Part shown: piece after piece, positions 33,274 to 41,773 of the stretch
How positions within the stretch are numbered: the stretch's first letter is position 1
Layout of the letters: each line of letters begins with the position of its first letter
DNA from: Bryobacteraceae bacterium
GTDB lineage: Bacteria; Acidobacteriota; Terriglobia; Bryobacterales; Bryobacteraceae
Direction of reading: 5' to 3'
DNA: 64,000 nt
Assembly (NCBI GenBank): GCA_026129905.1
Contig: JAHCHE010000016.1
Location: 62,001 to 126,000, forward strand
Translations under genes and position numbers: made by a program
The notes under the pieces: model-generated
The model's input: only the letters and a program-made list of their open reading frames with translations
The model's database searches: none
What the model was told of the DNA's origin: nothing

Positions 33274-34352
33274 ACCGCCGAGCCTGCCTGAAGTTCCTGG
33301 CCGCGGCCGCCGCGGCGCCGCTGGGTGCCGAACAGGCCTCCGTCGAAGCCCGGATCGTCCAGCTCAAGCTGCGTCAGACCTGGACCACCACCATGTCGTC
33401 CAGCGACTACCGGGATACGATCCACGTCCACTACGCCCGCGACGGCGTCACCGGCCGCGGTGAAGGCGCTCCGATTGCCCGCTACCACGAGGATGCCCAG
33501 GGCGCGCGCAAGGCGATCGAGAGCATCCTGCCGTTGCTGGAGTCCTCAGACCCCTGGCGCTTCACCCGGCTTCTCCGCGAGGTTTTCGATCGCATCCCAG
33601 GCCACTACGCCGCCAAAGCCGCCATCGACATCGCCCTCATGGACTGGGTGGGACAGAAGCTCGGCGTTCCGCTCTACCGTTACTTCGGGCTGGACCCGGC
33701 GGAAGCCCCCGTCACCACCTTCTCCATCGGCATCGACACGCCCGAGATCACCCGCCGGAAGGTCCGCGAAGCGGAACCCTACCCCATCCTGAAGATCAAG
33801 GTCGGTCTCGATACCGACGAGGAGACCATTGACGCCGTCCGCGGCGAGACCGGAAAGCCTCTTCGCGTCGACGCCAACGAGGGCTGGAAGACGAAGGAGG
33901 AGGCGCTCGAGAAGATCCGCTGGCTGGAATCGCAGGGCGTCGAGTTCATCGAGCAGCCCCTGCCCGCGGCCATGTTCGAGGAAACCCGCTGGCTGCGCGG
34001 AAAAGTGAACATCCCGGTCATCGCCGACGAGGCCGTCCTCAAGGCATCCGACATTCCGAAGCTGGCCGAAGCCTACGACGGCATCAACGTGAAGCTCGAC
34101 AAGTGCGGCGGGATGCTTGAGGCCCACCGCATGATCGAGATGGCCAAGGCGCTGGGGCTGAAGACCATGCTCGGCTGCATGATCTCGAGCTCTGTCTCGA
34201 TCACCGCCGCGGCGCACCTGTCACCCCTGGTGGACTACGCCGATCTTGACGGCAATCTCCTCATCTCGAACGACCCCTACTCCGGCGTGCGCGTCGAAAA
34301 GGGCAAACTGGTCCTCCCTTCCCGCCCCGGCCTGGGTTTGATCCCGTCCTGA
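33270..34352 (+). CDS. Dipeptide epimerase (L-Ala-D/L-Glu epimerase type)
   Basis: A 360-residue enolase-superfamily protein; GTG 33270 overlaps the NlpC/P60 stop (GTGA). A short hydrophobic leader (ACLKFLAAAAAAPLGAEQ) suggests export. Catalytic features are intact: the base Lys pair in ILKIKVGLD, metal ligands in RVDANEGW, FIEQPLP and VIADEAV, and the second catalytic Lys in NVKLDKCGG. The last part, MISSSVSITAAAHL, is the dipeptide-recognition loop seen in AEE enzymes. It interconverts L-Ala-D-Glu and L-Ala-L-Glu, the step after the endopeptidase in murein peptide recycling. The leader is unusual because most AEE enzymes are cytosolic. Confidence 0.88.
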   Translation: MNRRACLKFLAAAAAAPLGAEQASVEARIVQLKLRQTWTTTMSSSDYRDTIHVHYARDGVTGRGEGAPIARYHEDAQGARKAIESILPLLESSDPWRFTRLLREVFDRIPGHYAAKAAIDIALMDWVGQKLGVPLYRYFGLDPAEAPVTTFSIGIDTPEITRRKVREAEPYPILKIKVGLDTDEETIDAVRGETGKPLRVDANEGWKTKEEALEKIRWLESQGVEFIEQPLPAAMFEETRWLRGKVNIPVIADEAVLKASDIPKLAEAYDGINVKLDKCGGMLEAHRMIEMAKALGLKTMLGCMISSSVSITAAAHLSPLVDYADLDGNLLISNDPYSGVRVEKGKLVLPSRPGLGLIPS

Positions 34353-34427
34353 CCGGGAGGGAAGCGGGCGCATTGCTCCCGCCCGGGGCAGAGTCGGGTA
34401 TGATGTATGGGCCTGTCGGAGGCTGCT

Positions 34428-34874
34428 GTGGCGACCATACTCCTGGTGGATGACGAAAAGATCCTGCGAACTCTGGTCCGCGTCGCATTGGAAAAAGAGA
34501 ATCACGAAGTGCTGGAGGCGGCCGGCGCCTCTCAGGCCCTGGCGGTTGCCCGCAAGCGCGAGCACGCCATCGACCTCCTGATCACGGAACTCGCCCTCGG
34601 CAAAAAGAGCGGCCTCGAACTCGCCGAAACGCTCGAAGCGCGCCGCCCCGGCCTGCGGTCTCTCTTCCTCTCACGCTTTCCCCACCCGGGGAATTTGCTC
34701 GACGAGGCCCGGCGCGCCTCTCGCGTCGTCGTCAGCGGTCCCTTCGATCTCCGCGCCCTGGTGGAACAGGTGAACAATGCCCTTGAAACGGAGGAAAACG
34801 GCCGCCAGCGCAAGCCTCCCGCGAGTTCGCAGCCCGAGGCCCCGGCCAAGCGGCGCGCAGGCCGCCGGGGGTGA
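34428..34874 (+). CDS. Degenerate single-domain receiver protein
   Basis: A 148-residue protein. GTG 34428 has GGAGG five bases before it and gives MATILLVDDEKILR, so it is preferred to ATG 34407. The receiver keeps the acidic pair (VDDE) but where the phosphoacceptor Asp belongs it has Glu54 (LLITELALGKKSG), and the conserved Lys is replaced: VVVSGPFDLRALV. The switch Thr is replaced in LFLSRFP. It is therefore a pseudo-receiver that may mimic the phosphorylated state. The C-terminal tail is Arg/Pro-rich (PPASSQPEAPAKRRAGRRG). No output domain is present and no kinase is adjacent. Confidence 0.78.
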   Translation: MATILLVDDEKILRTLVRVALEKENHEVLEAAGASQALAVARKREHAIDLLITELALGKKSGLELAETLEARRPGLRSLFLSRFPHPGNLLDEARRASRVVVSGPFDLRALVEQVNNALETEENGRQRKPPASSQPEAPAKRRAGRRG

Positions 34875-34885
34875 CCCACGGCGCC

Positions 34886-35290
34886 CTACTTCCAGACGCC
34901 CAGAATCCCGCCCATCAACATGAACGTCGCGGCGTGATAGCCGGCGTTGATCAGGAATAGCTTCATCGATCGCTTCTCGAACAGGTAGGTGATCCCCATC
35001 GCCGTCGCCACCCACCCGATGCCCGCCAGCGCGCCCGCCGCGAGGCCCCACGCCAGGTCCGGCGGTCCGGCGAGGAACGCCGCCAGGTTCAGCGCGATCA
35101 CCAGCGAGAGAACGAACGACGTCCCGAATACCGCCGCCATGTTGCGCTTTTTCAACTCCTCGTCCTTCAATCCGGTTTCGCGCAGCCACAAACGTCCGAA
35201 CAGCATCGGCGAATACCAGATCCCGCCCACAACGAAACTCAATGCCGCCGAAACGAATATCGCGGCCAGGTTCAGCTTCGACAGATCCAC
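34886..35290 (-). CDS. DUF1761 membrane protein
   Basis: A 134-residue membrane protein from GTG 35290, with GAGGG six bases before it. Four hydrophobic segments are seen: LAAIFVSAALSFVVGGIWYS, AVFGTSFVLSLVIALNLAAF, LAAGALAGIGWVATAMGITY and LINAGYHAATFMLMGGILGV. The 'GGIWYSPMLFGRLWLRE' stretch after helix 1 is the DUF1761 signature. Function is unknown. It is divergent from the LytS-type kinase and convergent with the pseudo-receiver. Confidence 0.85.
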   Translation of the reverse strand: MDLSKLNLAAIFVSAALSFVVGGIWYSPMLFGRLWLRETGLKDEELKKRNMAAVFGTSFVLSLVIALNLAAFLAGPPDLAWGLAAGALAGIGWVATAMGITYLFEKRSMKLFLINAGYHAATFMLMGGILGVWK

Positions 35291-35361
35291 TTGTTTCCCT
35301 CTGCTAAAGTTGTCAGATTGAGGCTTGGCGCCTCCATGGAAGAGCGTAAAGGGGATGCGGC

Positions 35362-36465
35362 GTGCCGGCAACGGTGAGCTTGCCGAAAACGGAAATCCGC
35401 GGCGCGAAGGCGGATATCGCGCCGCCGAAGCCCCTCCCTGCCGCCGCGCCGTTGAACGACTTCGGCGTCCGCGCGGCGCTCATTCCGGCCTTCGGCATTG
35501 CCATTCCCAATCTCACCGGCCTGCTCGCGCCCTTCCCCGTCTCCACTACGGCGCACTGGCTCAGCTATCCCTGGTTCATCCTGGTCTCGTTTCTCATCTG
35601 GCACGGCAACCGGTTCTTCCTGATCCAGCAGCGGAAGCACTACGATTGGTTCGATCACCCTCTCCGCAAGGTTTGCCTCCTACTGTTCGCCAACGTCTTT
35701 TACACGGCGCCCCTGACTATCGGCATGCTGCTGGCCTGGTACGCCGTCGCCGGCCTGAGTCCCGACTGGAACGCCATCCGGACCGCCACGCTCGCCTGCG
35801 TCATCTGCGTGGTCTTCATCACCCACATGTACGAGACGGTCTACCTGATCCAGCAGCGCGAGAGCGACCTGCTCAACTTCGAGAAGCTCGAGCGCGCACG
35901 CGCCCAGGCCGAACTGGCCGCACTGAAAGCGCAGCTCGACCCGCACTTCCTGTTCAATTCCCTTAACACGCTGTCCTGGCTGATCCAGCGCGACGCTGTG
36001 AAGGCGCTCCAGTTCAACGAGAGCCTCGCCGACGTCTGCCGCTACATTCTCCGCAACAAGGACCGGGACCTGGTCCTGCTGGAGGAGGAACTCGATTTCC
36101 TGCGGCGCTATCACGAGTTGTTGCGCCTGCGTTTCCAGGGGGGCATCGAGCTTGACCTCCCGGCCGGCGAATGGCGCGGGGACCGCAGCCTGGTTCTGCC
36201 CATCTCGCTGCAGCTCCTGCTGGAAAACGCCGTCAAGCACAACGAGTTCACGGCAGCGCGGCCGTTACGCGTTTCCGTCGCGGTACGCGGAGATGCGCTG
36301 ATGGTCGGGAACGAAAAACGGCCGCGGGCGCAGGTTCGCGAGACCGCCCGCATCGGGCTGAAGAACCTGGACGAGCGCTGCCGGCTGGTCTTCGGCCGCG
36401 GCATCGAGGTCTCCGACGACGGCGCCGCCTTCTCGGTGCGGCTTCCCATGAAGCCCGTCGCGTGA
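35362..36465 (+). CDS. LytS/YehU-type sensor histidine kinase
   Basis: A 367-residue kinase from GTG 35362 (AGGGGAT precedes it). Four hydrophobic helices occupy residues ~38-160, followed by a coiled-coil linker and the His_kinase (PF06580) box AALKAQLDPHFLFNSLNTLS with His195, and a HATPase with LLLENAVKHNEF (N box) and TARIGLKNLDERCRLVFG. Part of the usual G box is reduced, as normal in this family. The response regulator starts three bases after its stop. The signal is unknown; there is no 5TM-LYT or PAS domain. Confidence 0.9.
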   Translation: MPATVSLPKTEIRGAKADIAPPKPLPAAAPLNDFGVRAALIPAFGIAIPNLTGLLAPFPVSTTAHWLSYPWFILVSFLIWHGNRFFLIQQRKHYDWFDHPLRKVCLLLFANVFYTAPLTIGMLLAWYAVAGLSPDWNAIRTATLACVICVVFITHMYETVYLIQQRESDLLNFEKLERARAQAELAALKAQLDPHFLFNSLNTLSWLIQRDAVKALQFNESLADVCRYILRNKDRDLVLLEEELDFLRRYHELLRLRFQGGIELDLPAGEWRGDRSLVLPISLQLLLENAVKHNEFTAARPLRVSVAVRGDALMVGNEKRPRAQVRETARIGLKNLDERCRLVFGRGIEVSDDGAAFSVRLPMKPVA

Positions 36466-36468
36466 GCC

Positions 36469-37203
36469 ATGCGGGTTGTGATCGCGGAAGACGAACCTTC
36501 GGCGCGCGACCTGCTCGTCAGTCTGTTGCGGCAGTGCCGGCGCGGGGCGCTCGTCGAGGCGTCGCTTAGCACGGTCGCGGCCACGGTCGCGTGGTTGAAA
36601 GCCAACCCGCCGCCGGACCTGTTGCTGCTCGACATTCAGCTTGGCGACGGCTCTTCGTTCGAGGTCTTCCGCCAGGTCGAGGTCGCCTGCCCGGTGATCT
36701 TCACCACGGCCTACGACGACTACGTACTCCAGGCGTTTGAGGCGAACGGGATCGATTACCTGCTGAAGCCTATCCGCGCGGACCGGATGGCCGCCGCGCT
36801 CGACAAGTACGACCGTCTGCGCGGCCACTTCACCGCCGACTACAGCCGCCTGCTCAAGCCCGCCCGGCGGGAACGTTTCCTGGTCCGGAAGGGCGCCGAC
36901 CTGGTCTCGATCCCCGTCGAGCAGGTCGCATACTGCTTCACCGAGGACAAGCTCGTCTTCCTGGTAACGAAGGACGGCCGCCGCAGCCTGCTCGACAAGC
37001 CGCTGGGGGAGATCGAAGGGGAACTCGACGCGTCCCGCTTCTTCCGTGTGAGCCGCGCCTTCCTCGTCTCGATCGAAGCGGTGGCGCGCTGCTCCGCTTA
37101 CACGAAAGGCCGCCTTGCGCTCGCGCTGCGGCCGCCGATCGAACGCGAAGTGATCGTCAGCCAGGAGCGCGCGGCGGCCTTCCGTCAGTGGCTCGGCGAG
37201 TGA
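36469..37203 (+). CDS. LytTR-type response regulator
   Basis: A 244-residue regulator. Residues 1-118 are a receiver: IAEDEP, phosphoacceptor Asp55 in LLLLDIQLGDG, Thr in IFTTAYDDY and Lys near 100 in YLLKPIRAD. Residues ~135-240 are a LytTR DNA-binding domain (FLVRKGADLVSIPVEQVAYC, then RFFRVSRAFLVSIEAV and the final strand LRPPIEREVIVSQE). LytTR proteins bind pairs of short direct repeats and often control cell-surface or competence genes. It is clearly the partner of the preceding kinase. The region downstream is convergent with the NHL gene, so its targets are elsewhere or autoregulatory. Confidence 0.93.
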   Translation: MRVVIAEDEPSARDLLVSLLRQCRRGALVEASLSTVAATVAWLKANPPPDLLLLDIQLGDGSSFEVFRQVEVACPVIFTTAYDDYVLQAFEANGIDYLLKPIRADRMAAALDKYDRLRGHFTADYSRLLKPARRERFLVRKGADLVSIPVEQVAYCFTEDKLVFLVTKDGRRSLLDKPLGEIEGELDASRFFRVSRAFLVSIEAVARCSAYTKGRLALALRPPIEREVIVSQERAAAFRQWLGE

Positions 37204-37212
37204 CCGGCCGTC

Positions 37213-40200
37213 TTACCGCACGACGTGCAGCGTCGCCCGAATACGGGTCGGACGCGACGGGTCGTTGCTGGGAACGTCCTTCATCGTCATGATGATGACG
37301 TTCTCACCCGGCGGCGCGAAGTCCGGCACCTTAACGTTGATCTGCCAGACGCCCACCAAGCTCGGCGCGAGTCCGCTGTAAGGGATATTCTCCGCTCCTT
37401 CAATGAAACGCGAGTTGAAGATCACCCTGGGCAGCTCATCGGTCGGCGTGGGACCCGAGGGCGGCGTCCCGTCCGGCGGAGCGTTTGGAACGAATCCCGA
37501 CCCGGTGCCGAACAGCGCCACGACCTCTCCGGCCCGCGCCGGATTGGCCGCCGAGTTCTCGGTGTTGTTCTGGTTCAGCGCCGCAATCTGTCCGGAGCCG
37601 TCCTGCGTCTTGGTGAAAAACGCCGGCGCCGCCCGGTCCATGCGCACCAGCGCGGCGGCCAGGATCTGCCGCGTCGACGGCCGCAGCACGAGAACCTCCA
37701 CGTCCCCCGACGTTGGCGCTGTGTTCGGTATCAGGAAGTTCACCTGCGTTGGAGCGACAAAGTAAATGGGCGCGGGCCGCTGGTCCACGAGCACCTGCAC
37801 GTCCGACAGCGTTGTTGGCAGCGGTATGGGATTGGGAAGCTCATTGAAGACCCTCGTCACGATCGAGGTGATGTTCGGCAGGAACAGCGACGTGATGGTT
37901 CCGGGCGCCACGCGCGTCAGGTAATTGGCCCCGTTGGTCGCCGTCAGACCCGGGAAGTGGATGAGAATCCGGTTGAAGACGTCGGCCACGAACAAATCGC
38001 CGAAGCCGTCCTGCGCGAGCGAAAACGGCCGCGTGCCGCGGATCACCACGTCTGCGTTGGCGCCTTGCGTCACAATCGTGTCGAACCGGGGAAACCGCAG
38101 CACGCACGGCGTGTTCTGGCGGCAATGCACCGTGTTGTTGTCCTGCTCCGCCACCCAGATTTCCCCCGTCTGCGCATTGACAAGGACTCCGGTCGGCGCC
38201 CGAAGGTTGGGGATCGACAGCACCGCCGTCGGATCGTCGCCCGCCGTGGTTACCCGGCCGAAAATCTGTACCCGCCGGTTTACCGCATCGGCAACGTAAA
38301 GCCGGTCCTCCGAGTCGATCGCGATGTCGCGCGGCGAGTTGAGACGGTTGCTGGCGCTGCCGGAATCGGAGACTCCGAGATTCGGCTGCCCGAATGCCCG
38401 CACCGCCGCCGCACCATTTAGAAACGGCGGCTGGAACAGCAGGACGCGGTGATGCGAGGCGTCGGAAACCAGCAGCCATCCTTCCCGCGTGAACGCCAGC
38501 CCCCACGGCGATCGCATCGTACGAGGGCTCGGGTCGATGATCCGCGAGGTGAAGTCGAACTGGCCGATCACCAGGTCGGCTTCGGGCAGGTTCTTGGGGT
38601 TCTGGAACGGCCGGGGGAACCGCAGCACTCTGGAATTGCCCCGGTCCGCCACATACAGGTTGCCCTGCGCGTCCACGGCGACGCCGGTGGGGAGATAGAG
38701 CCCGCTGGTGTTCCGGACGTCGGTTAATCCGCTGGGCCAGTTGACGATCGAGCGCTGGAGCCCGACCTGCCCGATCACGTAGTCCGCTCTGTCTTCCGGC
38801 CGCACTCTGCGCGCGTCGGCGTAGCACAGCACGCGGTTGTTATAGGTATCGGCCACATACAGCCGGGGCGGATCCGAATTGCGGTCGATCGCCATGCCGC
38901 CGGAAGCCTCGACGCCCGGAAACTGGAATCCGAACTCGCGACCCTCCAGCATGTTCACGGCGCGGAACTCAAAATTGGTCTGGCCCAACACTCGCTGGGC
39001 CGTATACGTCGGGGATGTCTGGTCGCCCGTCGAAAGATCCGGGTAGGCCAGCACGCGGTTATTGCCCGCGTCCGCGACGTAGACTGCTCCTCCGTGGAAT
39101 GCCGCTCCCACAGGCGCCGCCAGCGTATTCGCCGCGGGCTCGGTCAGCCCGCGATTCACCTGTGGGGAATCGGACGTCAGGTTCGCCTGTCCGATCACCG
39201 CCGTCGCCGAGGGTGAATACAGCGACGATTCCGGCGCCCACGTGTCGTAGGAGGAGTAGCGCATGATGCGGTGCGCCGCCGTGTCCACCACGAAGACGAT
39301 CTCGCCGATGGTGAAAATGCCGGTCGGCGGAAGCCACCTTGTGGCCGTCAGCGTCACGCCGAGCGAAAAATCGTTGATCGCAGGCTTGGCCGGTGAGCCC
39401 GGCGTGGCGACGTACCGCCCCATGATGCGTGTGGCGGACTGCCGCGGGACCACCGGAGGCGCGAATACCAGCACCCGGTTCAGCCGGTCCGCCACGTACA
39501 GCCGGCCCCGCGAATCGAACGCGAGACAGTTGGGCTCTCGCATCACCGATTTGTCCTGGCGGGTGTTGTTGTTGATGTTCGGCTGCGTCGAGGAATCGAA
39601 CTCCGCCTGGCCCAGAATCAGATCCGCGTCCGGGCCGTGCGGCGCGGATTCGCCCAGCCGCGAGGCGGGAAACCGCAGCACGCGGTGATTGCCCGTGTCG
39701 GTGAAATACAGATTGCCCTGGCTGTCGAACGCCAACCCGGTCGCCACGTTCCCGATGTCCTGGCTGGGGGAGATGGGCCGGATCCGGTTGATCGCGGTCG
39801 CCGCTCCCGCCCCCGTAACACTGGTTTGCCCGATGACAAGGTCCACCAGCTTGGTGTCGTCCGGCTGTTCAAACGGCCGCTTGTACCGCACGATCCGGTT
39901 GTTGCCCGCGTCGATAACGTACAGGTGCCCGTTCGCGTCCACCGCCAGCCCGGTGGGCCGGTTCAGACCGGAGACAAGCGAGCCCGGGCCGATCGCGCCG
40001 TTGGAAAACCGGTCGCGCTGCCCGATCACGATGTCCGCCTGGGACCCGTTGGCGGCCGCCGCGGGATTGCGCCACCCGAGCACGCGGTTGTTGCCCGTGT
40101 CCGCGACATACAGCGCGCCCGATGTCCTGTCCACCGCCACCGCGTAAGGGGTGTTCAGTTCGCGTCCATCCACCCAGTTCGGTCCGCCCGACCGCAGGTC

Positions 40201-40320
40201 GGTTGCCGCGATCTCCGGCGGTTGCCCGAGCGCCAGAGTAGGGACGGTATTCAAGGGTACTTGCGCCGGGAGTGAAAGAGGCAAGAGCAAAAGCGCATTC
40301 AGTGCAAGGAACCTTCTCAT
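37213..40320 (-). CDS. Secreted NHL-repeat protein with Solibacter-type C-terminal domain
   Basis: A 1035-residue exported protein (signal peptide MRRFLALNALLLLPLSLPAQ). Residues ~40-780 carry at least ten NHL-type propeller blades, each with a core such as GVAVDAQGNLYVADRGNSRV or GLAFDSQGNLYFTDTGNHRV and linkers 'ADLVIGQ' marking separate units. Residues ~830-1035 match the C-terminal domain family named after Solibacter (TIGR03437): VDQRPAPIYFVAPTQVNFLI, GEVVALFGTGSGF, GVWQINVKVPDFAPPG. The propeller probably binds protein or polymer outside the cell; no catalytic residues are seen. It stands alone, convergent with the LytTR regulator. Confidence 0.9.
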   Translation of the reverse strand: MRRFLALNALLLLPLSLPAQVPLNTVPTLALGQPPEIAATDLRSGGPNWVDGRELNTPYAVAVDRTSGALYVADTGNNRVLGWRNPAAAANGSQADIVIGQRDRFSNGAIGPGSLVSGLNRPTGLAVDANGHLYVIDAGNNRIVRYKRPFEQPDDTKLVDLVIGQTSVTGAGAATAINRIRPISPSQDIGNVATGLAFDSQGNLYFTDTGNHRVLRFPASRLGESAPHGPDADLILGQAEFDSSTQPNINNNTRQDKSVMREPNCLAFDSRGRLYVADRLNRVLVFAPPVVPRQSATRIMGRYVATPGSPAKPAINDFSLGVTLTATRWLPPTGIFTIGEIVFVVDTAAHRIMRYSSYDTWAPESSLYSPSATAVIGQANLTSDSPQVNRGLTEPAANTLAAPVGAAFHGGAVYVADAGNNRVLAYPDLSTGDQTSPTYTAQRVLGQTNFEFRAVNMLEGREFGFQFPGVEASGGMAIDRNSDPPRLYVADTYNNRVLCYADARRVRPEDRADYVIGQVGLQRSIVNWPSGLTDVRNTSGLYLPTGVAVDAQGNLYVADRGNSRVLRFPRPFQNPKNLPEADLVIGQFDFTSRIIDPSPRTMRSPWGLAFTREGWLLVSDASHHRVLLFQPPFLNGAAAVRAFGQPNLGVSDSGSASNRLNSPRDIAIDSEDRLYVADAVNRRVQIFGRVTTAGDDPTAVLSIPNLRAPTGVLVNAQTGEIWVAEQDNNTVHCRQNTPCVLRFPRFDTIVTQGANADVVIRGTRPFSLAQDGFGDLFVADVFNRILIHFPGLTATNGANYLTRVAPGTITSLFLPNITSIVTRVFNELPNPIPLPTTLSDVQVLVDQRPAPIYFVAPTQVNFLIPNTAPTSGDVEVLVLRPSTRQILAAALVRMDRAAPAFFTKTQDGSGQIAALNQNNTENSAANPARAGEVVALFGTGSGFVPNAPPDGTPPSGPTPTDELPRVIFNSRFIEGAENIPYSGLAPSLVGVWQINVKVPDFAPPGENVIIMTMKDVPSNDPSRPTRIRATLHVVR

Positions 40321-40432
40321 TTTGTGCTGAACCTCCGAAGGTGGGACACGACGCGGGAAGCGCCCACTAACAAGGATAGCAACTGACTTCCGCGACTCGC
40401 TATCACGCGTCAGGCAGAGGCAGCAGCGCTCG

Positions 40433-41773
40433 CTACGCGAGTACGCCGGGGAGCGGTCCCGTGCTGTCGGCGAAGCTCTCCACGGGCGTTCCGAATGCGT
40501 CGAGCATCGAGACGTAGAGGTTCGCCAGGTGGCTGTCTTCGGAGTACGAAAGATGCTGGCCGGCCGCGATCCGGCCGCCGCCGCGGCCGCCGAGCAGGAT
40601 CGGCAGGTTGTGCGGATCGTGCCGGTTCCCGTCGCGCAGGCCCGAGCCGAACAGAATCATCGAATTGTCCAGCACCGTGCTGTCGCCCTCTTTCATGTCG
40701 CGCAGCTTGCGCAGCAGGTACGCGAACTGCTCGACGTGCCAGCGGTTGATCAGGTGGTACTCGCGCAGCTTGTCCGGGTCGTTCTGGTGATGCGAGATCG
40801 AGTGATGCCCCCCGTCCACGCCGGGCAGGAACGAGAAGTTCTGGTTGGTCACCTCGTTGCCGAACAGGAACGTGCCGATCCGCGTGGTGTCGGTCTGGAA
40901 CGCGAGCGCGATCATGTCCAGCATCAGCCGCACGTGCTCGGCGTGCTCCTTGGGAATGCCATCCGGTTTGGCGCCGGCGTCGATGGCCGCCCGCGGCTTC
41001 CAGTTCGATTCCTCCGGACGGCTCGCCCGCTCCAACCGGTCCTCGAGCGAGCGAACGACGGAGAGGTACTCGTCGAGCCGGTGGCGGTCGGCGGCGCCAA
41101 GCCGTTGCCGCAATTGCCGCGCGTCGTCCTGAACGCGATCCAGCAGCAACATATCCTGTTTCGCCGTGTCGCCCTGCGGTCCGGATGCCCGAACCAAGCG
41201 CTCGAAAACGAAGCGCGGGTTGATCTCGCGGGCCAGCGGATTGGTGGGGCCGGCCCAGGCGATGTGCGAGCCGTAGACGCGCGTGTAGCCGACGTTCTTG
41301 TCCACGCCGGTGGTGACGGGCGCGATGGCCAGTTCCAGCGACGCCAGCGGCGTCCGCTTGCCCGCCGCCTGCGCGGCCACCTGGTCCATCGACAGGCCGT
41401 TGCAGTTGATGTCGACGCCCAGGGTCTTGGTGACCGTGGTGCACGTCAGGAATCCCGAGATCTTGACGTAGTGCCCTTCGCCGCCCTTGCTGCCCTCGTT
41501 CCAGAGGTTCGTCAGCACCAGCAGATCGTCCTTCAGATCCGCCAGCGGCTCGAGCGTCGGCGACAGCTTGTAGTCGCCGCCCGTTCCTTCCGGAGTCCAC
41601 AGGTCGGGATGCACGCCGTTGGGCACGTAGAGCGCGGCCATGCGGACCGGGGGCCGGCCGTCGCCGGTGGATGCCCTCGCCGGCGTCATCGCCTCCAGCC
41701 ACGGCAAGGCCAGCGCGGCGCCTGCGCCTCGCAGCATCGTTCGTCTCGAAATGGGGAATCCCGAATGAATCAA
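40433..41773 (-). CDS. DUF1552 family exported protein
   Basis: A 446-residue protein with a twin-arginine leader (ISRRTMLRGAGAALALPWLE). It shows the DUF1552 markers RMAALYVPNGVHPDLWTPEG, SGFLTCTTVTKTLGVDINCN, the HxxSHH motif in GGHHSISHHQNDPDKL and STVLDNSMILFGSGLRDGN near the end. The fold is related to sulfatase-like DUF1501 proteins; its role is unknown. Its start overlaps the stop of the multidomain cytochrome protein upstream, and this pair is conserved in planctomycetes and acidobacteria, so the two proteins likely act together in the periplasm. Confidence 0.88.
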   Translation of the reverse strand: MIHSGFPISRRTMLRGAGAALALPWLEAMTPARASTGDGRPPVRMAALYVPNGVHPDLWTPEGTGGDYKLSPTLEPLADLKDDLLVLTNLWNEGSKGGEGHYVKISGFLTCTTVTKTLGVDINCNGLSMDQVAAQAAGKRTPLASLELAIAPVTTGVDKNVGYTRVYGSHIAWAGPTNPLAREINPRFVFERLVRASGPQGDTAKQDMLLLDRVQDDARQLRQRLGAADRHRLDEYLSVVRSLEDRLERASRPEESNWKPRAAIDAGAKPDGIPKEHAEHVRLMLDMIALAFQTDTTRIGTFLFGNEVTNQNFSFLPGVDGGHHSISHHQNDPDKLREYHLINRWHVEQFAYLLRKLRDMKEGDSTVLDNSMILFGSGLRDGNRHDPHNLPILLGGRGGGRIAAGQHLSYSEDSHLANLYVSMLDAFGTPVESFADSTGPLPGVLA

